A DNA stretch of 64,000 nucleotides from Colocasia esculenta (Eukaryota; Streptophyta; Magnoliopsida; Alismatales; Araceae). The notes under the pieces were generated by a model. The model searched no databases and was not told the origin of the DNA. It saw only the letters and a program-made list of their open reading frames with translations. The translations under genes and the position numbers were made by a program. The first letter of the stretch is position 1. Every line of letters begins with the position of its first letter. Below are positions 49,881 to 61,799 of this stretch, in pieces. Where the stretch lies: the NCBI GenBank assembly GCA_014218235.1, contig JACBKR010000781.1, forward strand, positions 372,001 to 436,000. The letters are read 5' to 3'.

Positions 49881-52800
49881 TGTAACGCCCGACGCGGAAT
49901 ATCGGAGCAGGATTACAGTTATTAAATAGTACAGAGCGAAAATAAATAACAAACCATTGCACAATGGATATAATACCAAACAACCTCATATTCATCAATA
50001 ATCCATCAACTCCATTACAATCACTAATGTTTCATCAAACTTCAAGATCTAACTATTACATCAAAGTATCAGAGCCAAAACTAGGGCCCAGAGTACTTTA
50101 TTCAAAATCAAACTATTACATCATGACTAACTGACTCATAACTATACTAACTAACTACTACTAGATAGCACTGGTTGCAGAAAAATGGTCACTCCTGAAA
50201 ATCCTCAGTCTCGTCCTCGTGAGTGTGGTCATCGTCATACTCGCCTGAAACACATTAAATAAAAATGCAGGATGAGCGAATAACGCTCAGTAGGACTTAA
50301 TATCTCATGTAAACAAGCAGGCTTTAAGTGTTTAACCTTTTATCAAGCAGGATAACTAACAGGAACGAGCAAGTATGAGAACGATCAGGTATAGTGGGTC
50401 AGTAAGTTCACAAGTCAAGAATACCTTCATAGGTAACAAGTACAAAAGATTTGGCCATATTTCAAGTTAACAAGTAATTGCACAGCAGTGCACAAGCACG
50501 ATAGCAAGTAAAGCAAGTAACATGCATTTGGTCGATCATTTATCAACCACAAGTCAAGTATCATGTACAGGAATGTTTGTGAATGTCTTAGATCAATCTT
50601 GCGTGTCATGCGTTTGGTGTATGCCATCACCTGACCATTAGACCCTCGCGAGTTAAAGCCTTTCGGGTGCTCCTCCCAAGGACTAGATCAGGCCTTATTA
50701 TGTTGCATAGCATAGTCATGTTTGTATCTTAGACAATCACAAAATGGCCAAGAGAGTACCAAATAGATGAGAGTAGTAGATGAACTAGACGAGAGTGTAG
50801 AGAGAACGTGAACAGATGAGAGTATCGAGATAGTAGATGAGATAGGGACATTTCCGTAAAATGACGAGAAACACACGATAGTAACGGTTGCACGGCACCA
50901 GGTCGGGTACCGGCAGTCTGGTAGAAGTCACAATCGCCCCCCTAACGTGTCGTGGACACGGGTCAGGTAGTCCGGTGTGAACCCAAGACAAGAAGGAATA
51001 CACTAGGCATGGATCGTAACTGATCCCTAAGGGTGTAACGGGTTTGGGGTACAACCAGCTCGCGTGACTAAGGATGTGCGCCCAAAGCAAGAAGACTTAC
51101 GGAGGTCTGACAATGAGTCCTGATCCAGTCGAGAGTATTCCCGGTAGAGAGGTGGTCCAAGTTAAGGGAAAATGTGTAAAAACGGGTCCGTCGTGCCTCG
51201 AGTGCTCGAAGGCCGAGGAAAAAATGGTAACGGTGGATAAAAATGTGCGAGTAAAATGGAAAACAATTGTATTTAACAAAATAGGGAAATTTAGTCATTT
51301 ATTTCAATAATTACCGAATACATTATTGCATAATTATCAAGGTCAACTGATAATTTATAATGTTGTTTTGTGTGCAAGTGTAAAGAAATCTTGAGGATAT
51401 GAAAGTCGTGCTCACAGCTTGAAAATTAACAAGAATTATTTAAATATTATTAAATAAAATCTTCAGGTCGATTATAAGCTTAACAGTACATGGTTTAACT
51501 TGTATAAGGGTTATATGACAATAAAACAGGGGTATCTGCATAATATAAGGTTCTGGCCGAAATTGTCAAGAGGCGACTAGGTGACCTGTCGCGATCAAGT
51601 CGTTGGAACGCGGCGGCAAGGCCAGTCGCATTCATGACGTGACGTGGAGGCCGACCGCGGCCCTCTTGTATCGCGGCGTATCGCGCCGCCACGATATCAG
51701 GGGCGTTTTGGGTTTTCCCCTTTTTCCCAGGGCGAGTCCTCTATGATACATGTACGTTCTAAATTCCATATAAAATAGTACGGTGATCCAAAAAGTACGA
51801 AACTAGTTTTAAACAAAAGTAGACATGTATATCTATCAACATGTATGATTAATTTGAAAATAGACAAGGTTTAGACATGCATTGATCAGGTTACTTTTCA
51901 GTGACCTAAACAGGGCGCAGTAAGGGTTCATGAATTAATTAGAGATGTATGCATGATCAAAAATTACGAAACTAGAAGCGTTTGAAATCTAACACAATGT
52001 AGTATTTTAGAAAATTTTCTCATCGTAGGACAGCAAGTGTGCATGAAGTTTAAAGGTAAACTTGAAGAGTCGGGTACATGCAACTGACAGAGATTCAAAG
52101 ATTTAATTCTCCCTCATGGAAGGTCGAAATAGAGCAAGACTAGGGGCGTTTGAAAGCTAGTATGATGTAGTATAACTGAGAATTTTATCATGGCATGGGA
52201 ACAAGTACATGCAAGGGATTAGAGAAAACATAAGATTTCAAGTTCATGGTATAGTAGGATTTCACGAATTAAATTCGCCCAAATGGATGAAACGAATACC
52301 ATGAACTATAGGGCTTTCGAAGAGGTACATGAACTCTACCTAGGGTAATTATTTTAAGATTTTAGCTTGAGAGATTGCCTACCTTTTTCGTGAAGGAAGA
52401 AAACCCTAGTTTTGGTGACGAAAATCCTCCTTGTTCTAGCCTCCTCCTCCTTGCTTCTTCGTTCTCCAGCCTTCCCTTCGTCTCCTAGGACTCCAGCCAC
52501 GAACTATGGGTGGTAGGGACGAGTTTGGGGGGTGTATTGAGTTGCTATTAGAGTTTTACTCCTTCTAAAACTCCCCTTTTCTATTAATTCCGAACAGCCT
52601 TCCCTTCGTCTCCTAGGACTCAGCCACGAACTATGGGTGGTAGGGACGAGTTTGGGGGGTGTATTGAGTTGCTATTAGAGTTTTACTCCTTCTAAAACTC
52701 CCCTTTTCTATTAATTCCGAATTTGCATATTTATCTTCCCATTTTCTCTCATTTATCCATCTAATGGGGAGGGGAGAGAGCTTAATTTCGTGGGTTAAAG

Positions 52801-53123
52801 AGTTAGGATGGGTTAAGGACTCTTCTTTTAGATATATAAGGGTTATTTAACATTTATCTTAACATTTTGCTATTTATTTAATTAATTAGATACGAATTTC
52901 ATTAATTTAACTCTCATCCTATGATGGGCTATCCCTATTTGGGCCCATTTCATTGGGTTTGGGTTATTAGAGTAACCCGTTAATAATTTAGCTTAATGGG
53001 TATTACTTTAATTCCCTTTGTTTTCATTTATTCTCCCTTTATTCTAATTAAATCAATTTATCTCATTTATTTAAATAATAAAAATTTTATTTTATTTAGA
53101 TTTTAAAAATCGAGGGTACTACA
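49881..53123 (-). mobile_element. Solo LTR (subfamily A) inserted in copia 3' region
   Basis: TGTAACGCCCG...GGGTACTACA, 3,243 bp, flanked by TTCAT (49,876-49,880, 53,124-53,128). Same family and minus orientation as 28,030-33,938: shared CGAATAACGCTCAGTAGGAC module and a shared leader GAGAGATTGCCTACCTTT. A hairpin GCGGCG-N5-CGCCGC lies at 51,673-51,689. A 127-bp segment is tandemly duplicated (52,468-52,720). Confidence 0.9.
52468..52720. repeat. 127-bp tandem duplication in solo LTR
   Basis: Copies begin CAGCCTTCCCTTCGTCTCC at 52,468 and 52,595 and end ATTCCGAA; they are almost identical. Confidence 0.88.
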
Positions 53124-54596
53124 TTCATCCTCCTACTCCTCTCTCTTTTGTAACCATTATTCTTGAGGGCGCTCAACTTGAGCATCTTGAGATTCAGGAC
53201 ATCAAGATGAATTCGAAGAAGTAATTCTTCGATCTGTCCTGAAAGTTAGCTCTCATGTTTGTAGATCTGGCTCCTCTAGCCATGTATCCAAGAAACAAAA
53301 AATCTGTTCAACCCTTGCCTCCTCCTATGAACCTCGTTTTCCACACTTTGGTTCTCCCTCACTGTTGCGAATAAACATAAGCCTCTCTATCGTGATATCT
53401 CCAGAAAATCACTTTGCTACCATCTTTGGTCTTCCCACTCTCAACCTCACTGACCATTTAAATATCATTCTTCCTTTCACCTCTCTCTCAAAGGCTGAAA
53501 AAGCCAAAATCTTTTCCTTGGCTGAAGCCAAATCTGAGGAGCAGTGGGCCCGGGGTTAAAAGGCTCTCTACAATCAGTTTCTTCGAGCTAAATCAGCCAG
53601 ATATCCACCCAGAGATCATCCCTTGACTCTCTCGGAGTGGTTCCAGATCCTTCACAAGGACTCTTGGGGGCCCTATGTTCAAAAAGAAATTAAGTTTATC
53701 CAGCACTACAAGATGTACAATGATTACTGCCATCTCAACAACTTGCCTGAAGCTCAGCTTGGCCAATTCTGGCAAGCTATCATGCTCTTGGTTCAAGTGT
53801 TGCACATACCAAATCAATTCAAGTGGATTTTGCCACCTTGGAGATCTCGGATGTGGTATTCCTACCTCCTCTCCACTCTTCATCATGGAATCAGCTGTCG
53901 GGTCTTTAATTATGAACGCCTTTCTCCTTCAAATGGGAAAAAGCCTATTCCTTCACTGCTGAGTAGCTCTAGGCCCTCAATGCATCTCAGAATTCCTGGA
54001 TTCCAATTCTATTCACCTTGTTCGAAACTCTTATTATACTTGGACTGAAAGGTACAAGGTTTTTGTGCATATGAAGAAGGACCGAAGAAGCATCAAATTC
54101 ACTACCCCATCAAAATCAGTCAATCCTTTAGCGTTCAAGTTTTGGAAAAAACCGTATTTACAAATTCTCTCTTGATCCTGACCAGTATGCCAGTTTCTTG
54201 GAGGATCAGCGGCACTTCATATCAAGATGATGATTCCTGACATGGGATCTTCATGCACCATTGCTAGTGGGTGTCTTCAGGCAATTTTTTGAAGAACATG
54301 AACATAAGGCTTGGAATCATCTCTCACCATACCTCTCTTCTGTCTCCTGCTCACTACCTTCCTGTACCCCTTCATCCTCAATAAGACATTCAATAGCTTC
54401 CTACCTCCCATTTATCTTTTCTCTCTCTTCTTTTTTGTCTAAATGGATATCTTTGCTTAATGACAAAAGGAGGAGAAAAATAAACACTCTGAATACATAT
54501 TCACATACTTTATTTCCCATTTAGAAAATTTATTCATTTATTCAAGCTTATTTCAGCACAGTTTATGTTATATCTTGTTATGTTTTGTGTCATCAC
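53124..54596 (+). pseudogene. Copia 3' extra reading region, second part
   Basis: Continues the env-like region after the solo LTR. Short frames at 53,365-53,559 and 53,623-54,048 give phrases such as SLSKAEKAKIFSLAEAKSEEQ and LSEWFQILHKDSWGPYV. Many stops interrupt. No domain beyond resemblance to the C-terminal half of SIRE-type extra ORFs can be claimed. A non-coding segment leads to the PPT. Confidence 0.5.
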
Positions 54597-54611
54597 CAAA
54601 AAGGGGGAGAT
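54597..54611 (+). other. Polypurine tract
   Basis: AAAAAGGGGGAGAT directly precedes the 3' LTR; it primes plus-strand synthesis. Confidence 0.88.
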
Positions 54612-56870
54612 TGATGATCAATCCATCCCCATATAATATTAATTATTATATTTTAGTGATTAACAAATCCTGACAATTTTATATGAAGCTCAGTTTACAG
54701 GAATAAATCGAGCCATATATTAAGTAATTCTTACCGATCATCATTTAAAGTTCAGAGCATATAATTTTTCTAAGTACACATCGACTTCATTAGTTTCATA
54801 ACTATTTTCTCATTTCTTTCGATTTCATACTCATAAGGATTTGGTAAGTGACATATCGATTTCGGCCTCACAACGATTTCATAAGTATCGCATCGATTTC
54901 GATCTCAGAACGATTCGTTAAGAGAGCACATCGATTTCGATCTCAGAACGATTCGTTAAGAGAGCGCATCGATTTCGATCTTAGAACGATTCGTTAAGAG
55001 AGCAGATCAATTTCGATCTCAGAACGATTCGCTAAGTGTATATATCGATTTCCTTCTCATAACGATTTGATTGGTGATAACAACGATTTGCTCTCACATC
55101 GATTCCTTAAGTGAGAACAACGATTTGCTCTCACATCGATTCCTTAAGTGAGAACAATGATTTTCTCTCACATCGATTCCTTAAGTGAGAACAATGATTT
55201 GCTCTCACATCGATTTTTTAAGTGTGTACAATGATTTGCTCTTATAATGATTTCTTAAGTGAGAACAACGATTTACTCTCACAATTATTGTGCTTCATAA
55301 CAATTTACTTCCATAACGATTTGACAAGTTGTACAACGACTTGGTCACTGTAACGATTCGATGAGTTACACAACGATTTGGTTGGTGTAACGATTCGATA
55401 AGTTACAAATAACGACTTGGTCAGTATAACGATTCGATAAAGCAAAACAACGATTTGATCACTGCATCGACTTGATAAGTGAAACAACGATTTGTCTCTA
55501 CAACGATTTGGTTATAACGATTTGTTCACAACGACTCGCTTATAACGATTTATTTATAACGACTTGCTTATATTCTCATAACGATTTGTCTCTACAACAA
55601 TTTGGTTATTGACGTATAACGATTTGTGTGTACATCAATTTGTTTATGAACATGCAACGATTCACATGAACAACTACTCATTCACACAACGATTTCGTAA
55701 GTCATACTCATATCGATTTCATTGTTCATAACGACTTGATATTTTAAATACTTTGAAAAGTCAAAGTCTTCTTGCGTGCAGCACCAATGTCCATGCATTT
55801 AATGCGTCTGTGCACATCTCTGCACGAAATATATCTGGGTGTCTTCTAGCCTAATGCTTCTATGGAAAAGCACTTTATCTTAAGACAAGATGACATTTCC
55901 ATTTTAGTGTGTAGTCCTATTGCTTAGCTTCTAACGCTGACTGACAAGCCAAGAGACATCATAGCTGTCTACCGATTAGTATTTATTGTGTGCAGGTCTC
56001 TGACAGTATCGCACACTACAATGTTGGACAATAAGAAGCTAAAGGATATCGAGAAAGATCTTCTCTTTGCATACGTGGAACGTAAAGATCTGCTGACTAG
56101 AAGCTCTTCAAGACCTTACAGTCTAACGTATACCAGAGCTTAGAGACAATGGATACTTCAACGTCTAGTTTTCAAAAAGAAGATATATATTGAAGACTGA
56201 AGACTCCAAAGACATTAAGGAATTTGAATTCTTTACAAGCTCACACACCTGAGAGTTTGCAAGCATCAGAAGAGCCAAGCCTCATTCCATTGTTCAAGCT
56301 CTTAGCTCTCTGCGTCTAGTGAAAATCCTTGAGAGAGCATTAGTGTACTGAGAGAATTCCTCTTTGTAGATCTCTTCCTCTCAGTTCTTGCTTCAGATCA
56401 AGCGCTGCTCTATTAGCTTGGTCTAGGGGCTTGTCCTTCTTTTCAACGCTTTGCTGTGTTGTTCCTCTTTTGGGTTGAAGAGAAGACTTGTGGTTGACGG
56501 GTGGTTGTGTTCCTTTCGTGTAGAAGGAAGACCTGAGGTTCAGGGTGAATTGTACCTCTTCCGGTTGTGAAGAGAAGGCCAGTTGTCGCTGGATGTGTAA
56601 GTGTCATTGAGGGGGACTGTACCCTTGGGTAGTGATATCCTGAGTTGTTGCTCAGGGACTGGACGTAGGGCTCATGTGGAGAGGAGGTCTGAACCAGGAT
56701 AAAAATCCTTATGCAGTGTGTTTGCTTTCTGTGTGTTTGTTATTGTTTCTACGACTAACACTAACTGCCAAACACAGTGTATTGTTTAATCATTTTTGTT
56801 TACAGGTTTAGTTAACCAAAATTTTAAGAATCTCATTCACCCCCCCTCTAGGCTTGCTAGCTGGGCAACA
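54612..56870 (+). repeat. 3' LTR of copia element
   Basis: TGATGATCAA to CTGGGCAACA (2,259 bp). It matches the 5' LTR throughout; the length difference lies mainly in the ACGATTT array. Confidence 0.92.
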
Positions 56871-57031
56871 CTCAAGTTACGGACTCTAGAGCTAAGGGGA
56901 AAATAGTGGGGACAATGACGTAGAGTTGTTTGTAGAGCTCTCTTAGCTGAGTTTAGTACGCCGAGATGGTTTAGGCATTCTTTCGGCGTAGATCAGCTAG
57001 TCTTTCTCACTACCTCACTCTACATGGTTCT
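56871..57031 (+). mobile_element. Probable continuation of the 34,876 LTR
   Basis: These 161 bases lie between the copia 3' LTR and the next gypsy insertion, so they should be the right-hand flank of the 36,304 breakpoint. The GACGTAG-AGTTG...AGAGCTC stretch is loosely like the 3' part of Tekay LTRs. Continuity is deduced from the insertion geometry. Confidence 0.45.
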
Positions 57032-60000
57032 TGTAAGGCCCTCGAATTTCCGTCGCATTATTTGTATTTGTGTGTGTATATTTGTGCTTGTGTATGTATG
57101 TACATATTTACGTACATATTAATTAGTACAAGTACGTGTGCATGTGCTTATATTAGATGTAAATAATGCATGTACTGAATGGTGATAGTATGGATACTCT
57201 ACCTTATACATATTGTATGTATATACGCATGGTATGCATGTTTTTTGCATATTTCAGAGTTCTGGCCGAAGGCCATCTTGGCGTCAACCCCTAGCCGTTG
57301 AGGTGGTGTCAGCGTCCAGAGATGGACGCCAACACTAATCCAGGCGTCCAGCGACATGGACGCCAATCTCTCTGGCCTGCATGCACAGCAGAGCTGCAAG
57401 CTTCTGAAACAATAAAGCCAACCATTGGGGGACTGTCCCCAACGGCTCTGAAGGCTGTCAAGTCACCTGGTGAGTGAGAGAGAGACTCTTCATATGTCTG
57501 AACCCGAAATGGCCTCTTCCCACTCCTCTCTTCACCCTTGCAAGAGGAGAAAAGAGAAAAGAAAAACCCTAGAGAGAAACTGAGAGAAAACCCCACTTTG
57601 GAACCCAAAAATTCCCCAACCTGAAGATTTTTCTAGAGATCTACTGCTTCAAAGAGGTTGCTGGATCGACGAGGAAGGCTTCCCCGACATCCCCCTACTG
57701 TGGAGATCATCCACGAGCCGGAGGAAGAAGATCTAGGAGGGAGTTCTGCACTTTCTTGGGACTGCCCAAGGAGGGCTTCACCAACACCCTAGATCCTTTG
57801 GAGAAATTTTTAAAAGGCAAGTGACCTATCCATGATGTTCCCGTATGTGTCTAGGTCGTTTCTATTATTTTTATGGATTTTTCCTTGAGTCCTAGACCCT
57901 CCCATTCACACAAGTTTGAGAGCTCGGGTCTGTGTTTCTGCACAGACCTGCATTGACGGCAAGGTCAATGGACGCCGATATCATGCTTGGCGTCCATCGA
58001 CCATGTCGCTGACCATGAGTCAGCGGCCAGAGACTGCCGCCAAGTTCCTCTGGACAGAACAGTGAACTGTTCTGCCCTTCCTTTACATTAATTTCGGTAT
58101 GGTTTCCGTGATGAGGATATATGGTAATCCTATACTCTATGTATATAGTCAATTGTGGTGTGTGGATGAGTGTGATGTGTGGTGGTGAATGTTGGAATAT
58201 TGTATCCCTTAAACTTGTGAGCATGACTTGTTGAAAATCTTGCAAATCCATGTTTCATGATTAGGATTAGTCTGAATGCCTTGGTTTTGTCTGATCATGA
58301 AGATTAGTGGGTCAGTATATGTGTATGCAATTTTGTTAAATTATCCATGCTTGTATAAATTGCCAATAAATCCGGTTCGGTAAGTAAAAAGACATACAAG
58401 ATAGATTGTGATGATTAATCTATAGATGTATGATTTAGGGTAATCTTGTATTCTCAAATCATGCATATGTTAGTAGCCTCTGTTAAAACAGTAAGTGGCA
58501 AATTGCAAGATGTGTTAAAATCCATGTTAACTTAAGTTGTGAATAGCATGCTAAATAGGTGTTTTATTTTATGTAAATTCCATTTAGCTCAGAAAAATCT
58601 GAAAATTGAGTGTATGATCTAGAACCCGAAAATAGCATGTGGTTAAAATTTCAGGTCATTTGGATCAGTATATAAGAAGTTATGTATTTTTCATGTGAAA
58701 GACAATAATCTATGTATGTTCTCGTAATGTGATTAGATAGTGCTTAAACCTAACTTGAATGGTGAAATTACTGTGTGTTAAGCTCCTGAAATCTGTAGTG
58801 CCATGTTAGGAAAAACAGAGATGTGCATGTGAGTGAAAAGTAAATGAGATGAAAAGTGCTATGTGTAAAATCATGTGTAATCGGTAAAATGTGTAAAGTG
58901 TAACTGTGCCAATGTGACACTGCTTCCGTAGAGGGCAGTGGAGCTGTATCAGGGAAAAGTCCCCCTGAGAAAGTTCAGTGTGTAAGTGACCCTAAGGGCA
59001 TTAGGGGGAAATCCTGGAGGTGGACAAGTACCACTGGTTAGGGTGGAGACTTGTTCTCCCGTCTGCGCAATCCAAGAGTCGCCATTGGAATGCCTAGATG
59101 GCGTCTATGTGTAATGTGATGTGTATATGTCCTTCTTTGGTGGTTTGGACTATGTGTCACGGCACCTAAAATGTGTAATGTGAAATGTGTAATGTGTATG
59201 TGTCCATGTGTAAGTGTGTAAGTGAACAATGTGAATGTGTATGTGCAAAGTGTAACCATGTGAAAGAGAAAACTTGTGTAAAGAAAATGTGAAATTCTAA
59301 ATGTGAAAATATGTTGTTGAAATCCATGTGAGACAAATCTGAAACCATGTAAAATCAGTAAATTCATGTTGTTATTATCATGTGTTTGTGTGCAAAAATG
59401 CCTAGAATCCATGTTAGGGATAATTAATGAGCACGTGTGCAAATAGCATGATCGGTTATTCACATGATTTGTTTTAAGCGATATTGTAGCTCTCATGTAT
59501 AGGTTTTCAGCCATTAAACCATGTGAAACCAGCAACTTAAAGCATGTGAAAATGTCTATGTATGTGTTTAAAACATGTAGGATCCATGCTAGTCGTGTTT
59601 TCCTTTCATGTATGCACAATGTTCATGTGGGTAGCTCTCATGTCTCGGTTCTTTAAAGACAAAATTTCATGAGTAAATTGAATAGAGAGCATGTGATAGG
59701 TAAAGTTTTATTCTTAGAAATCTGAAAGCATGATCCATGTATAAACTTGTAAAACTTTCATGATAGGTTGAAACCTTCAAATGATTGCATGCCATGTGTT
59801 GTAAATGTTGAATGTGCATGTAGAAACCCCTATGACTTATACGTGTATGTTATGAGTAGTGTTTCTTGCTGAGTCTTTGGACTCACTCCTTGCTTCGGCG
59901 TACAGGTGTAGTTGGTGACGTGGCACCTTTGGAGGAGACAGTGGAGACGGACTCCGAGCGCGGAGATTAGCTAGTTTGGAGCTTCTTTGTGATTTGTGTA

Positions 60001-60315
60001 TTTCATAGTATGTACTTTGAACATTGTATTAGAATTATCATGAAAAGAATGTATAAGTGTGGAATTATGTATTTTTATTTCAGCAATTTAAATTATGTGA
60101 ACTTTTAGTTCCTTATTATTAATTTCAAACTTCATGTATGTTAAATGTGGATGATGAATGAATGGAGACAGTTGTCTTTTACTTCCGCTACTCTGTTGTA
60201 TATTCGCGTGTATCTCAGCTGTATGTATCGTTTGGGTAAATGTCCCACTGTGAGGACTCTTGCTATACCGACGTGGGTTGGTATAACCGTACCGGTATAA
60301 TGAGGGCCGTCACAG
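57032..60315 (+). repeat. 5' LTR of gypsy element
   Basis: TGTAAGGCCC to GGGCCGTCACA, about 3.28 kb. It has hairpins GGCGTCCA-N6-TGGACGCC (57,343-57,364) and TGGACGCC-N12-GGCGTCCA (57,969-57,996) on either side of a leader region (57,400-57,900), a long TGTGTAA/ATGTGAAA-rich stretch (58,800-59,400), and the GCTGAGT-CTTTGGACTCACTCC module near 59,870. Frames such as minus 59,038-59,619 are composition artefacts. Confidence 0.88.
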
Positions 60316-60335
60316 AGATTGGTATCAGAGCGACC
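60316..60335 (+). other. Primer-binding site (initiator tRNA-Met type)
   Basis: TGGTATCAGAGC (at about 60,320) follows the LTR end within a few bases. Confidence 0.9.
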
Positions 60336-60709
60336 GGTTGAGATTGCACATGAATATACCTAAGTCATCATCCCCATTGCATGCTAAGTATGTCCACATG
60401 TGTAGAAAACACTAATAAGAAGTGAAAGATAGATAAGAAAATGGTTAGAAAACTTAATAACCTAGCTCTAATGCTGGTTGAAATTCTATTACAGCCATGG
60501 CTTCGAGAGGTAGGCGTGGTGGAGTGTCGGCCCGTGAGGACGAGCCGCGACGTGATGATCAGGCGGAGCAACAGGCCCCGGCACCGCGAGGCCCTGTACT
60601 TCCCCCACCGCCGCCTGTGGACTACGGAGTATTCATGCAAGGTCTGGTGCAAGCCATGCAGACGCAGGCTCATACCCAGGCAGCACTCTAGGCCCAGTTG
60701 GAGGCCCAG

Positions 60710-60795
60710 GTAGAATAATGAAACAACTAAGTAGTTTGCTATTTAAATTGCATGATATTGTGTTTATTGTGTATTGTTATTGTTTAATGTAGCAG
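60710..60795 (+). other. Candidate spliceosomal intron 1 in gag
   Basis: GTAGAA donor after CAG, T-rich body, TGTAGCAG acceptor, 86 bp, phase 0. An acceptor three bases upstream would also keep the frame. Confidence 0.65.
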
Positions 60796-60987
60796 GCTCA
60801 GGCACCAGCTCAGGACCATGGTGGACCATCCATCATGGAGCGATTCAAGAGGATGACCCCACCCTCTTTTAAGGGGGAGAGTGATCCACTAATGGCAGAA
60901 AGCTGGTTAAGGGAGACAGAGAAAATCTTCCGAGCTATCAGGTGTCCTGATGAGGATAAGGTGACATTAGCCACCTACATGCTACAG

Positions 60988-61064
60988 GTATGTTTTAGTT
61001 TATGCTTGTATGTTGTTTGTCAAGTTAGAATTTGTTAGTTGGTGCTTATGAAGGTGTATTGCAG
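60988..61064 (+). other. Candidate spliceosomal intron 2 in gag
   Basis: CAG-GTATGT donor and TTGCAG-G acceptor, 77 bp, T-rich, phase 0. It falls inside the conserved gag core between YMLQ and ERADVWW. Confidence 0.72.
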
Positions 61065-61799
61065 GAGAGAGCCGATGTATGGTGGTCCTCCCTACTACGT
61101 ACACGCTTCGAGGACGGAGTAGTAGACGTGACGTGGGACGCGTTCGTGAGGCTCTTTCGAGCCAAGTTCATCCCAGAGCATATCCAGGACAAGATGGAGC
61201 AAGAATTCCTTTCCTTGACGCAAGGATCAATGACCGTCCTGGAATACGAGGCAAGATTTTCTAAACTTTCTAAGTATGCACCGCATATCGTAGAGGATGA
61301 GCGCAGGAAGACCAAGAAGTTCGTGATGGGACTCAAGCCATCACTGCGAACGAGACTCGTGGCGTTTGACCACCGCACGCTAGACGAGGCCCTCAGCGCT
61401 GCTTGCAGACAGGAGGGAGAAATGGACAATATCTGAAGGAGAAGAAGGCTTCGCAGAAGAGGCCGGCAGCGACTTTCCAGCGGCAGGATAAGAAGAAAAC
61501 GGTGTACCAGACACCGCAGAAACCAATGACAGTCAGCAACTCTCAGGTACCTTCTGTACGTTCCCCTGGTGTGAAGAAAGAGTGTCCCCACTGCGGGAAG
61601 ACACACGTGGTTCCGAGTGTTGGTTAGTAGCGGGTAGATGCTTGAAGTGTGGGAGCAGCGACCACAAGATCAAAGTGCCCAAGACTTCAGCAAGGAGCTC
61701 AGCGTGGAACGCCAGCACCAGCAATAGCGGCAGCCGCGCCAGCTACAGGAAGACCAGGAAGGCCTCGAGCCCCAGCTCGAGTGTTTGCTTTAGCTCGCG

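Larger units (their letters stand above)
36305..56870 (+). mobile_element. Ty1/copia SIRE-like retrotransposon with two nested solo LTRs
   Basis: 5' LTR, PBS, gag, protease/integrase, RT, RNase H, a 3' env-like region, PPT and 3' LTR occur in copia order (integrase before RT). Flanks are CTCGA (36,300-36,304) and CTCAA (56,871-56,875), a 4/5 match. Removing the two insertions leaves about 13.8 kb. Long LTRs, two gag zinc knuckles and an extra 3' reading region are features of the SIRE/Maximus lineage. Every coding domain has stops or frameshifts, so it is not autonomous. A stretch of about 260 bp compared by eye between the LTRs differs at roughly 4-5% of sites. Confidence 0.9.
60497..61660 (+). 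pseudogene. Gypsy gag with two intron-like interruptions
   Basis: The frame from ATG 60,497 (MASRGRRGGV...) is Arg/Pro/Gln-rich and has a TAG at 60,689. At 60,709 it meets CAG-GTAGAA and resumes in phase after TGTAGCAG at 60,796 (86 bases). The retrotransposon gag core (FKRMTPPSFKGESDPLMAES, VTLATYMLQ) then meets CAG-GTATGT at 60,988 and resumes after TTGCAG at 61,065 (77 bases) with ERADVWWSSLL and FRAKFIPEHIQDKMEQEFL. A frameshift near 61,425 leads to a basic region and a Cys/His cluster (CPHCGKTH, CLKCGSSDHK) with a further shift. Gag forms the particle. Neither gap is a multiple of three, so unspliced RNA is out of frame. Confidence 0.85.

Noticed and set aside
36305..56870. CRISPR-like array, suggested by regular ACGATTT repeats
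   Set aside because: Units drift in length and sequence, spacers are not unique, and the array lies in an LTR of a plant retrotransposon.
59038..59619. 193-codon minus-strand frame in the gypsy LTR
   Set aside because: His/Thr/Phe-rich translation of TGTGTAA/ATGTGAAA repeats; no domain.
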